A model generated the notes under the pieces. It had not been told where the DNA came from and ran no database searches. It saw only the letters and a list, made by a program, of their open reading frames with translations. From Rodentolepis nana (Eukaryota > Platyhelminthes > Cestoda > Cyclophyllidea > Hymenolepididae), in assembly GCA_900617975.1 (NCBI GenBank), contig UZAE01000195.1, positions 1 to 31,002 on the forward strand: a stretch of 31,002 bases of DNA, written 5' to 3'. The position numbers and the translations under genes are program-made. Position 1 is the stretch's first letter, and the number at the start of each line of letters is the position of its first letter. Shown here in pieces: positions 1-9,596 of the stretch.

Positions 1-257
1 CACCCTGGGAAACGTATAATCATGCGGCAAAAAAGTCTATAAACTGGCAATTGACTTCTGAATTCAAGTTATCATGACCCCACTGTACGTCATATTCGAC
101 TACTTTCACAGTACCCACCTCACCTTTTATCTACCTTTGTGCCTGTCTCTTTTACTTATTTAAAAAACTCTTCTGCTTTCCCTTCTCGACTTTTTTCGAT
201 TTGATGTTCCTCTTCCTCTGTGAAGCCTGAAGTCAACTAAAGGGCTAATGATAACTA
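1..257 (-). repeat. Dispersed repeat copy A, cut by the left edge
   Basis: This stretch aligns along its length with 30467-30721 in the same orientation and with the reverse complement of 27385-27791. Shared landmarks are CACCCTGGG at the start, the ACGGCAAAAA-like segment, the CACAGTAC..CACCTCACC block, the ACTTTTTTC tract and the ending GCCTGAAGTCAACTAAAGGG followed by CTAATGATAAC. About 26 bp of the outer end lie off the window. Strand is given as the one that carries splice-donor-like motifs in the other copies. It lies in the last visible intron of the minus-strand secreted-protein gene, so the donor-bearing strand is the sense strand of that gene. No coding capacity is seen. Confidence 0.85.
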
Positions 258-324
258 TCGTAAAGCCTGCAATTTGATATAAATACTGCTAAGGATAATT
301 ATATTAAACTAAATTATCGCTTAC

Positions 325-1462
325 TTGGAACGCTGAAAATCTTCATTTTGCTGATATTATCAGTAAAGAATGTAACCAGATCAATTGGAATACGACCCAG
401 CGACGAAAGAGGACAGTTGAAACTGCGAAAACCATCAAGATCACTTTGGAGATGACAGTCGTTGTTCACATTTAACTTCACCAATTTAGAACTATTACTT
501 CCAAAGTGGAATTCTTAAGAAATTAATAAAAACGCAGTAATTTAGTAGCAAAATAAATAGAAACAAGGTTAGCAGAAAGACAACTATGCGAATATGAGAG
601 ATTAATTATGGTAAACAGGTGGTGCAACTTAAAGATACCTACCAAATTCTTCTTTTGCTTTAGAGGCTAAGACGATGTTTAATTCCCTTAGAATAAAATT
701 TCGTCCAAAGTACACGGTCAAATTATTTGGCTCAATATATGTGTGCCTTGGAGAAGATTCATCAAAAATTTTCCAATAATATGTATGACAGAATTTTGTA
801 TCATCGACAGGTATATTTTCAATCTTGAATGGCTTCTGCATCACAGCATCGACTATAAAAATGTTTAGAATAATAAAAGCTGGATAATAGTACGTTTGTT
901 GTCGTATTTGACGTTTGTTCCTTCTACCTGGATTTCGTTTATGCGTATCCAAGAACTTCTCTCTTTTTGACGAACCGTCCAAAAAATATACTTTCCAGTT
1001 ATGGGTACAGTTGCATTTCCGATAGTGCAAGGAAATTTGCACACAACATTGTTATCAGAATTAAGGCATTCAAATTTCAATGAACGCTTCCCATAAATAC
1101 TGTTATAACCTATTTCAACTTCATGATCAGATTGGATACTATGCTCTCCTGAAAAATAAATATATTAAGAAGAATTATTCAATGAATCTGAAATATTGAG
1201 TTTTCTAAAAGTATAAGATATTATATTTACCAACAATTGTAACGCGATCAATTAAATTTTCCTCCTTTAGCTCAACTGCTAGAGCAAATGTTTCATTGGA
1301 TTGAACATAAATATTTGAAGAAGAGTCGATATTTCCGTCGAAAAGGTTTGGAAGATCATGAAAAATACCAGACGAAGAAATAACGTTAAATGAATTCGAG
1401 TAGATAAATTCACAAGAAGCAAATAAATTTAGTAAAAGAATAATATAGCATTTTATCAGCAT
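325..1462 (-). CDS. Secreted or membrane protein with two galactose-binding-like (F5/8C-like) domains, 3' end off window
   Basis: Four exons on the minus strand are supported: 1462-1231, 1148-894, 852-643 and 513-325. All junctions are GT-AG and every intron is phase 1; the intron at 853-893 is only 41 bp. The start ATG (1462) opens a hydrophobic signal peptide (about residues 1-18). Residues about 22-155 look like a galactose-binding-like beta-sandwich: an FDGNIDSSSN-like loop, a LIDRVTIVG strand, a cysteine pair around VCKFPC, and the closing WIRINEIQV. Residues about 163-295 repeat the same pattern more loosely (FGRNFILRELNIVL, then NNDC, FNCPL and KMKIFSV). The last visible exon ends at a good GTAAGC donor in phase 1, so the protein continues left of the window. 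Such domains usually bind glycans or act in adhesion; the ligand is unknown. Family assignment rests on pattern alone, whereas the exon chain is well supported by phase and splice sites. Confidence 0.7.
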
Positions 1463-2516
1463 ATTTCATGAAGAATTAAAACGCCAAGTGATATAATATG
1501 GTAAAATCAAATTAGTGCCAAGGTTAAAACTGCTAGGACCAATTTACATAAATGAAAAAACTATTATTAATTTAACTTTGAGAATATATTTATTAATATT
1601 TAGCAATTCTTGATAGTTATTCAAAAACAATTTTATTTATATATTTAATAGTAAATTAGTCATAACTTGATAAATGGATATGAAGATATTCTCCCTATAT
1701 TTTTTATTAAATTTGTTATATAATCGGTATAACCGGCTTTAATGCATGATTTTATGAAGCTTATGAAATGACCAACCTTGGCCTTGTGCATTTATCATAG
1801 TTAAAAATTATGCCTACACTGTTTGATTAAATAACCAAATTTAGCCGCTATTCTGTGAACGTTTTATCACGAAATCTCTTCTCTCTCAGCGATTTGGATT
1901 AATTTTCTTTGACTTTAACTTCCTATGAATAAATAAATTTGTGTGAGTAAATTTAAACAACTATCTTGAAATACTTATATATAAATCCGCAAATTATTTT
2001 GATCTGTATTGAAAATTCTCGCTACAGCATATGCAAATGAAGGGCAAGGAAAAATAATCCATTCTTAGACCAATCCAATGAACTTGACCTTACATCGTAA
2101 ATTATTATTTGAAATTCTTCTCTATTTCTCCGTGTAAAAATCTTGTTTTAATCAACATTTATGATCAATGGTTAAATAAACAGAAAAAACATCTCAAAAG
2201 ACTTGTTCATATGCACCTAGGAAAGAAAAAAGAGAACAAGGAAATCGCAGGTAAAGCCTTAAGGGATATTATTTATGCACCTAAATGAACCATTGCGAGA
2301 GTTTTTAATTTGCAACTTTTATACGTTTATTTCTAAAATTGTAATTATCATTGTATACAAAAAAATTATCCGCAACATTTAGTATGCATGAATTACTGCC
2401 GATTGCTTGTTAATACATTTAGAATTATTTCTTAAGCTAAGTGGATAAATATTGACCTTGGTAAACTTTAGCGACGGTAATTTTATAAATGGAATTTTTC
2501 TTTTATTGATACATTA
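1463..2516. other. Divergent intergenic region between the secreted-protein gene and CLUAP1
   Basis: About 1.05 kb of AT-rich DNA separates the two divergent start codons. It must hold both promoters and 5' untranslated regions. I see no coding exon, RNA gene or strong repeat. No convincing RFX X-box, which would be expected for a ciliary gene in many animals, was found by eye. A short inverted pair GTTATA/TATAAC occurs near 1715-1735 but is weak. Confidence 0.6.
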
Positions 2517-4325
2517 ATGTCTTTAAAAGAAATACGAAATTTGTCAGTTCTAATGCGAACTTTGGGTTATCCTCGTCCTATTTCTTCAGAGCACTTTACC
2601 GCCCCAAATTTCCCTCTTGTCGCTGAAATACTCTATTGGCTTTCTCAATGCTTGGATTCCAACTTTGATATATCAAGGTGCATTGATTCAGAACAAGAAC
2701 GAATCACTTTCATTAACTCTATAGTGCAATTTTTTTCTAATAAAACATCCACGAAACTAAATCCTAAAAGACTTTATGAAGGAAATGTACATTCAGTAAA
2801 GGAGATATTAAAATTGGCCAAGGTACTCTACTCTGCTCTCAAATTGAATAAAGCAGTGGATACTGGTAATGATGGGGATCTGATTTTGTCGGAAGCGGTA
2901 AGACCTGATCAATTATTATAAATATTATAGCATTTAAACATTTAGCTTAAACAACCCCAGCTTATTCGTTCCTTAGCTGGTCAGTTAACTTCTTTAGGCT
3001 CCTCATTAAAATCCCTTGTGTCCAAAGAGACTGATTTTCGTAAAAGTCGAAAAGAAGCTATTGAACGACATCTTGATGTTGAGTGGGTTGAAAAGTGTCT
3101 CAATGATGCCACTGATATTATTTTGGGAGAAGTTTCGAATTTAGAAAAGGATCTCTCTAATATCAAGGAAGATGAAAAAGCCCTTGACGAAAAAATAGAA
3201 AAGCGACGACATGAATTAGGAAGAAATAAAATACGCCTTTCCACTCTTAAAGTATTTTTACGTGTTATTTAACTGTTTTTGTCTTTGTTCATGTAACTTA
3301 TCTTTTGCTTTTTATGCATCAAGTCTGTTCGTCCTACTTATATGGATGAATATGAACAATTGGAGGAAGAGCTGAAAATTCATTACGAAACTTATTTGGA
3401 TCATTTTCGTAATATTTCTTATTTGGAAAGTTTAAGAGAAGAAAACTCTTTGTCTGATGATGTGGGTGAAAATAATGTGGATACCATTAACAAATCTACT
3501 GCTGGAGAGGTACATAGAGCCTTACTTGTTTGATATTTTTTAAGCTTGTTTTGGTTTCATTGGTGCCTATAGTTCACCATTTTTATTGATTGAACATTTG
3601 TTTATGTTCCTTATTTGGATAAATGGTTTCACTTATTCTAATTAGTAGAATGTGATTAACATTGCGATTATCCTTTCAAGGGAGTAGGTGAACTGTTGCC
3701 AAATATCGACACTAATTTCAGTAGAAATGCCTTTTATGTGAAAAATCGATCAGTTTCACTTCGGAATTTTGAAGATAATAAATCAGAAAGTAACTCCATT
3801 TCCGATCGGACAGAACCAGAAGATTCAATCACCAACGACGGTGAAGCCTACAACAGACATGACTATAGTTTTTCTGAAGATTACGATTTCGTTAAAGGTT
3901 TGAGTGTGGTTGGACATGGCTACAGGATGGATGGTGATTGGACTCCAGGCAAATCTGGAGATAAGGATGAGGTCATTTCATGCATTGCATTTACAGTAGG
4001 CGATTTCGACATTTACTGTTAAATTTTGACCCATGAGTTACTTGAGTTCTCTAAATTCTGTTTATTGAATGTTCTCGAAAGTCATTCGGCTTCAAACAAA
4101 CAACGTTCATTGGTTTAACATATTACTTATTTATAACCTAACTGATCATCCTCTTAACTTTAGAGAGACGGAGAGATAAGTCACTATGATATTGAAGAAG
4201 CCTTTGCAGAAGTTCTAGCTGAAACAAATAAACTTGCGGAGGAAATTGAAAATGAGCAGAAAGCTAATCGAATGATAACGAATCTGAATACCCAGAGTCT
4301 GGATGAGCTCTCGACACTAGAATAA
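2517..4325 (+). CDS. CLUAP1: Clusterin-associated protein 1 / IFT38 (qilin), intraflagellar transport complex B
   Basis: Five exons: 2517-2897, 2961-3251, 3324-3509, 3681-3971 (or -3995) and 4164-4325. All introns are phase 0 with GT-AG ends (63, 72, 171 and 168-192 bp). The product is 436 or 444 aa depending on the exon 4 donor; human CLUAP1 is 413 aa. Residues 1-127 form the calponin-homology-like N-terminus and match vertebrate CLUAP1 closely (MSLKEIRNLSVLMRTLGYPR; APNFPLVAEILYWL; KLNPKRLYEGN). Exon 2 carries a long coiled coil ending EKRRHELGRNKIRLSTLK, and exon 3 opens with the family hallmark SVRPTYMDEYEQ. Exons 4-5 are acidic and divergent, and exon 5 is predicted coiled coil (IEEAFAEVLAETNKLAEEIE). 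In other animals the protein pairs with IFT57 and helps join IFT-B1 to IFT-B2 for anterograde transport in cilia. It is convergent with IFT52. The family call is firm; the exon 4 end is uncertain. Confidence 0.95.
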
Positions 4326-4468
4326 GGCAATCTCCCATTGCTTAGTATTTAACTGCGTGTTTGTTGCCTTAACATTCTTTGCTATAAACAAACTCAAAAG
4401 AGCGAATAATTGTTTACAAAACCACCTGTGTGCACATAACTATTATTCTAATCTGTTGTTGTGGCCTT

Positions 4469-4474
4469 AATAAA
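4469..4474 (+). terminator. Candidate polyadenylation signal of CLUAP1
   Basis: A canonical AATAAA lies 144 bp after the CLUAP1 stop codon, and a GT-rich stretch (CATTCGTGGAGG) follows within 30 bp. It is the first such hexamer on this strand after the stop. The 3' end itself was not observed. Confidence 0.5.
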
Positions 4475-4579
4475 TGGCTAAATTATATCAACCATTCGTG
4501 GAGGCTTTATTGATATTCAACTCATAATATCACTTTGTACTAGTCCGGATTTTGTATTTCTATCCTGAAATTATGGAGA

Positions 4580-4617
4580 GGGGGGAGTATAAAAGTGATA
4601 AAACAACGACTCCCCCC
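4580..4617. repeat. Inverted repeat with G6/C6 arms between convergent genes
   Basis: GGGGGGAGT at 4580-4588 is the exact reverse complement of ACTCCCCCC at 4609-4617, with a 20-nt A-rich loop. Transcribed from either side it could fold into a nine-pair hairpin with six G-C pairs at its base. It lies between the polyadenylation signals of the convergent genes. A role in 3' end formation is only a suggestion. Confidence 0.55.
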
Positions 4618-4810
4618 CAAGGTATGGATCAATGTAATTTCAATCGGAAATTTGAATTTTCTGCTTTCTTTTAATGATAGTTTTGGGGTCATTTCTAAAG
4701 TTCACCAAACATAATTTTACTTGAATGGGAACGGATGATTTTCATCTTTTAAGGAGAATTATAATTTGGTTTATAGGCTTCTAGCGAGAAATTAGGCAAT
4801 TATAACAAAA

Positions 4811-4816
4811 TTTATT
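4811..4816 (-). terminator. Candidate polyadenylation signal of IFT52
   Basis: TTTATT on the plus strand reads AATAAA on the minus strand, about 470 bp after the IFT52 stop. It is the first exact hexamer I found on that side; closer variants such as AATAAG exist (near 4984), so this is weak. Confidence 0.3.
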
Positions 4817-5284
4817 CGCATAATCGTATATTTAAATACTAATACATTAGAAAACGCACAACAAATGCTATTTTGTCCAGATGAAAGCTCCTAATTGTTC
4901 TAAAAGAAAAATACGGCTTCAGCATTGGCCTTGAACTGTAAACGCCTATTGGGTTATAACTAGAAAAAGGAAATATGTTAGCCTTATTGAAAAAGTATGT
5001 TAAAAATTGAGAATAATTTGCAGGTTTTGGCTCCGTAAATTAATTTCCGATTCAGTTAGACCAGTAGAAATTAGTTCTGAGTACTAATAGGATTTCATTT
5101 CTTCATGACATGAGCAAGGGGAGTTATTTTTTAAGTTCAAGTAACTAGCACTTTTCACCTATGTCTGGAAGGGCTGTTAGGTACAAGGTAAATACTGGGG
5201 ATAACGATGTTTGCCACTGAAAGAGTAGAGTGACAAACGACTATCTATCCCTTAACCATATTCTGACGCTCCTTCACTGATGCG

Positions 5285-8200
5285 TTAGCTCCATTCTACC
5301 GACTTTTCGTCAGCCTAGAGTGATTAGATTCCACTTGATAGTCAACTTATTCTGGACATTAACAAATTACCAATTGGAATCGAAGGCGAAAGTAAACCCT
5401 TCATTGGACTTTTTATTTAACTACTCAACTTACCACATTCATTTTCTTAAATTCTACCAGTTCCATGAAAATTTGTTCCAGGATATTCCGAGCTGTGCGC
5501 TGAGATTCGGCCAGCTTTTGCGAGATACCACATACAGCACCACATTGAAGAATAAAATACTCTAAATCACATTCTGTGCCTGATAAATAAATTTTAGTTC
5601 TTTTTTAATCACATAATGACGTAAAGAAAAAATCCAATCACTTGAAATATGTTGCTTACATTTATTTGCCTCTACAGCAAGTTTTGTCTTTTCTGATGAG
5701 AATTCTTCATCCAAATCAAATAGTTCCAAGGGTGGGGGCTCCAATTTACTGAAAGTTGGAGGGAATACCTAAATGAAGGAGAATAATCATATTCGATACA
5801 AATTCAATTTGTATCAAGTGGAATTTCTTAACTTCCGAGTCTTTTTTTCAAAGAAGGAAATTCCTTCACCCTCATAAAATCATTTTCTTCAATTAAGGAT
5901 CGGTTTTGAAATTTATAAGGAATCGCTTAATTCGTAGTCATCTAACAGAATTATAACAAAAGCAATTTTTGTGATATATTTTCAATTTCTCATCACGTTC
6001 TGCCTTTAATTAATGTCGCTGAGCAGTTGCCATCACTACTACAACACCTCTTTGTCGTGAGGACTTTATTTACGTGCTGAGCTTATTGAAATAGATTAAT
6101 AAATGCAATATCCCTATAAATACTTGAAGATTTAAATAAATTTTGAGCCATTAAACCCCAAAAATTAGACATTCAAAACAATGTACGAGCACTTAAGTGA
6201 ATTGATAAAACTTGGTTTCGCACCGATCGATAAATTTTGGATCTCCAATTTTTTTTGACTTATTACCATTGCATGGTTCAAATAAACACCTTCGTCTGTT
6301 GGCCCATAAAATTAATTTGTCATATTTTTCAAGTATACATAATTATTTTCCCATTTGATATGACATCGGAAAGATATTTTAAAGCAACATGATTCTTATA
6401 GTCAAAATTCTGTAGTCAAAAAATCCTGATTTGTGGAAATTTTAAGATGGGAGCGATATTTTTAAATCAGAGCCTTATCCTAATTAGTATGTAATCAATA
6501 ATATAATAAGACATTCAAACATACTGCAGGTTGTAGAGGTGGCAATGGGGTCTCGAACTCAGGCGTTATGAGAGTGAGTGGCTCATGCACAACTCTTAGC
6601 TTTTCGTAGGCCCTGCAGTAAACAAAAAGATGTTTTATACATTATCATGAAAATTTGGTCGAGGCCATTTTAAAATATCGACGAAGGTATCTGGAGTTGA
6701 AGAGATCAATAACAAAAGTCACAGGTATAGTAAGCATTTCGAAGATGCGATTCGAGTAGATTAATTTGATTAGGGAAGAAGAAGAATTTTAAGTAATTTG
6801 GAAGAAAGCGAGCAAGTTCTATTTACTTAGAGCTATCCTTCAGCAATATCCGATTGTCCAAATACCCTAATACACTCTTTGGATCTTATTCCTAATACCA
6901 CAACACCTTGTTGTTTCAGCAGTGTTGAAGTAGACGTTTCCTTTATGCTTAGTAAGTACCATATATCACACTCTTTTTTTCTTAATGGCAGTAAAGTAAA
7001 CAAGTATTTCCATAGGAACTTGCCCAGATTCATTACCGCAACTTAGCTTTCAATATATATATATATTCGTTACGATTAGCTTTTATTTACCTTTGTGTAT
7101 TGCTATTTACAAACAAACTTAAAGGAAGGTAATTTTGAGGTGTATAAACATGCATTATTATTATCGCGAAGAAGATTTTGAACCAACTATGTTTCTCGTC
7201 TTTGAGCCAATTGTCTTTATCCGCAGTCACTCCCATGTTTCCAGCGGTCCATTCAGACCTGAAGATAGACCGGCTGAACTTTAACATCATCTCCACATAA
7301 CTTTATAAAAAGAACTTTGTGCGCTTGTATGAGAATGAGAATAATTGGATAGTTGATTAGCCACTATTATATTGAAGAACAAGAAACGATTTCTACAGAA
7401 ATTTTTTAATGAGGTTAAAAAATGCTTGATTCTTGTAAAGGTGGAAATATTGGAATGTGAAGAAAGTAATTTCCCTTCTACCTCAATCCACAATTTGGTT
7501 TTGCTTATTTCAAGGTCATAGGAATGTTCCATTTTGTGCCTAATTGACTTTAACTTTTCTTCACTCTCAATTTTATTAGGAAAACTTGTAATTTAACATT
7601 CTTACTCGAGCACTTTGGGAATCAAGGACGTATCAACCGAAAATAATTTCTGATCAAACATGTCCTCCACTTTCTTCGGGATCTCCTCACTTTCCTCCAA
7701 ACAGGCCTTCAAGTTATTTGCAAGTTTAGAAATATTTGGGACTTGGAAGTATGAATCGATTTCTGGATCCTGAGCATCTACAGCATTCAAGTTGAGCTTA
7801 TCCGAGGCGAGGAATGAGAGAATGACGTCGAAAATCTTGCCATTGTCCTCCTTGTTTATGTAGGCGTCTGTAAACATGGCTACACTCCCAACAACGGCTA
7901 TTTTTCCCGTTGGTCCATTGGGATTCTGGGAAATAACAATGAAAAGGAAATATTTCAGAGTCCAACCTTACTTGCCGTCCCATACACTATAAACTAGAAA
8001 GTAATGAGAATGCAATAACAATTTATGCTTAAACATATATTCTGCACACTAGTGTCTGAAAATCTGCATTTATATTGTGAAAGTAGTCCCCTTTTCGTAA
8101 AGTGAGTTTTAAAAACGATTTTACTTGATAGACACGTAAGAGAAGACTGTTCTTCGAAAATCAACTATTTGACTTAAAAATATCCAAAATAAAAAAAATT

Positions 8201-9596
8201 AAGAGACATAAAATATCAACAAATGCCAACGCAACAAAAGTGAGTATAATATCTCATAGTGCACAACTGTGCGAGATATATGTTCATTATACCAATAACA
8301 ACAGTTTGGATAGGTGAACGAAAAAACTTGATGATAGAGAGAAAATCTTTATTATTAAGTCGAGAAATATTAAAGAGAATTTGTGGTACTGTTAAATACT
8401 GTAGTCCAAAATATCGTATCAAATACAAGGAGAAATAACACCTTAGTCGTTTGGTAACGAGTATTTTGAAAGCTTCCGTGTGAGCAATAAACAATAAACT
8501 TACATGACTGGAACTGTTGATTAGAAAGAAACATAAAGTGAATTACTTACTATTTCTTTTACATTCCGAATCTTACTCCCTTTCGTTTTAATAAGATCAA
8601 CTAGCCTATTGTTAACAGTATTGTTAACAATTATCGAAACAGCTCTGTGCTCATTTTATTGAGTGAGGTGGCAACTTAAATGATTGTATGAGAAAGTGGG
8701 TAACAAAAAATAGTACCACACAGAGTACTTCACTAATTAGAATTCACTCAAAAATTATCTTTATGTAGTGATTTTTTGATTTTAAAGACTTTTGATAGTA
8801 TGCTATGCTCACCTCAATTTCACTAATGGCGCAGACTGGACGATTGAGAGGAAAAGCAACGCTGCCCGTAGAAAGAAGAGCTTTGGCGGTTTTATCAACA
8901 TTAAGTGTTGCTCCAAAGGCATAGACAAATTGAAGGGCCTCTTTTGGACTAACATCACCTGCAGATTGACAGCCTGCTATTTCACCAATATTCCTGTTTT
9001 TTAATAAAATAAAGGAATAGATTAAAAAAATAATAATCTAAAGTGTGCGCTTATTTAGGCACCTGTTTAAGATTCCGTTTGGAATTAGAGCTTCTTTTGG
9101 ATGAAAATATTTGTAGTAAGAAGTTCTAACAACCGAATCTAAAACCATTCATTCAGTGCGAATATGGATTACCATTATTTACTGATATTCCGTATTGTTT
9201 GAGCAGAAAATTTATATTGATTAAATATTCGCTGTCATATTTTTCCCCAAGAAGAATAAGGACTGAGCCGCCGTTACCTATGTATTTATTAATGACTTCA
9301 AACTGAGTTAAATAACCACATATTAAATACTCTAACCTCTTCCAAACTAAACTTTGCCATTGGCCCAGGTATAATCAATAAACGGGCATCACTGATTGTT
9401 GTAGTAGCTATTTCTTCTGAATTACTAAACTATTTAGAATTGAAATAGGTTCATACACACGAAGTTTCCACTTGAATTTTAAGCGTTTATGAAGTTCCTT
9501 AAAATTTTGACTAAATGTAGCGGTCTCTTTCTTAGATTGGTCAAATATAATTAGGTCTAAGACGATTTGACCTGAGATTTGACAAAGATCAGGCAT
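5285..9596 (-). CDS. IFT52: Intraflagellar transport protein 52 (IFT-B core subunit)
   Basis: Ten exons on the minus strand: 9596-9457, 9424-9337, 9302-9173, 9138-9063, 8993-8813, 7925-7606, 6612-6525, 5768-5660, 5579-5434 and 5314-5285. Phases agree throughout and the sum is 435 codons plus stop; human IFT52 is 437 aa. The first three introns are only 32, 34 and 34 bp. Residues about 1-270 form the GIFT domain, with matches at NGGSVLILLGE, YYKYFHPKEALIPNGILNR, QFVYAFGATL, STGSVAFPLNRP and GKIAVVGS..MFTDAYINKED. The linker has HEPLTLITPEFETPLPPLQPA, then PPPLELFDLDEEFSSEK. The C-terminus (TECDLEY..QCG) matches the region that binds IFT46 in other species. The start is the first in-frame ATG after a stop. 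The last exon (ADEKSVEWS) is less certain: reading through the 5433 donor would end the protein after two more residues. Confidence 0.95.
9139..9456 (-). other. Cluster of three mini-introns (32, 34, 34 bp) in IFT52
   Basis: Introns at 9425-9456, 9303-9336 and 9139-9172 start GTATGA, GTTAGA and GTAATC and end TTTAG, CTCAG and TTTAG. Removing each restores an ungapped match to IFT52, and reading through any of them hits a stop codon. They are in phases 2, 0 and 1, so the three are independent insertions. They are near the smallest size known for spliceosomal introns in flatworms. Confidence 0.85.

Larger units (their letters stand above)
4326..5284. other. Convergent intergenic region between CLUAP1 and IFT52
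   Basis: These 959 bp hold the two 3' untranslated regions. Visible elements are the CLUAP1 AATAAA (4469), an inverted repeat of G-rich and C-rich arms (4580-4617) and a minus-strand AATAAA (4811-4816). No coding exon is recognisable on either strand. Confidence 0.6.

Noticed and set aside
1463..2516. RFX X-box expected upstream of a ciliary gene
   Set aside because: Only partial half-site resemblances (for example near 2455-2467) were found, with none fitting the 14-bp consensus.
8792..9004. 70-codon open frame on the plus strand
   Set aside because: It overlaps IFT52 exon 5 on the opposite strand, and the IFT52 match is clear.
9303..9336. First suspected to be a frameshift or an in-frame insertion in IFT52
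   Set aside because: A careful reading shows a canonical 34-bp GT-AG intron; removing it gives FSLEE joined to FEVINKYI in frame with no anomaly.
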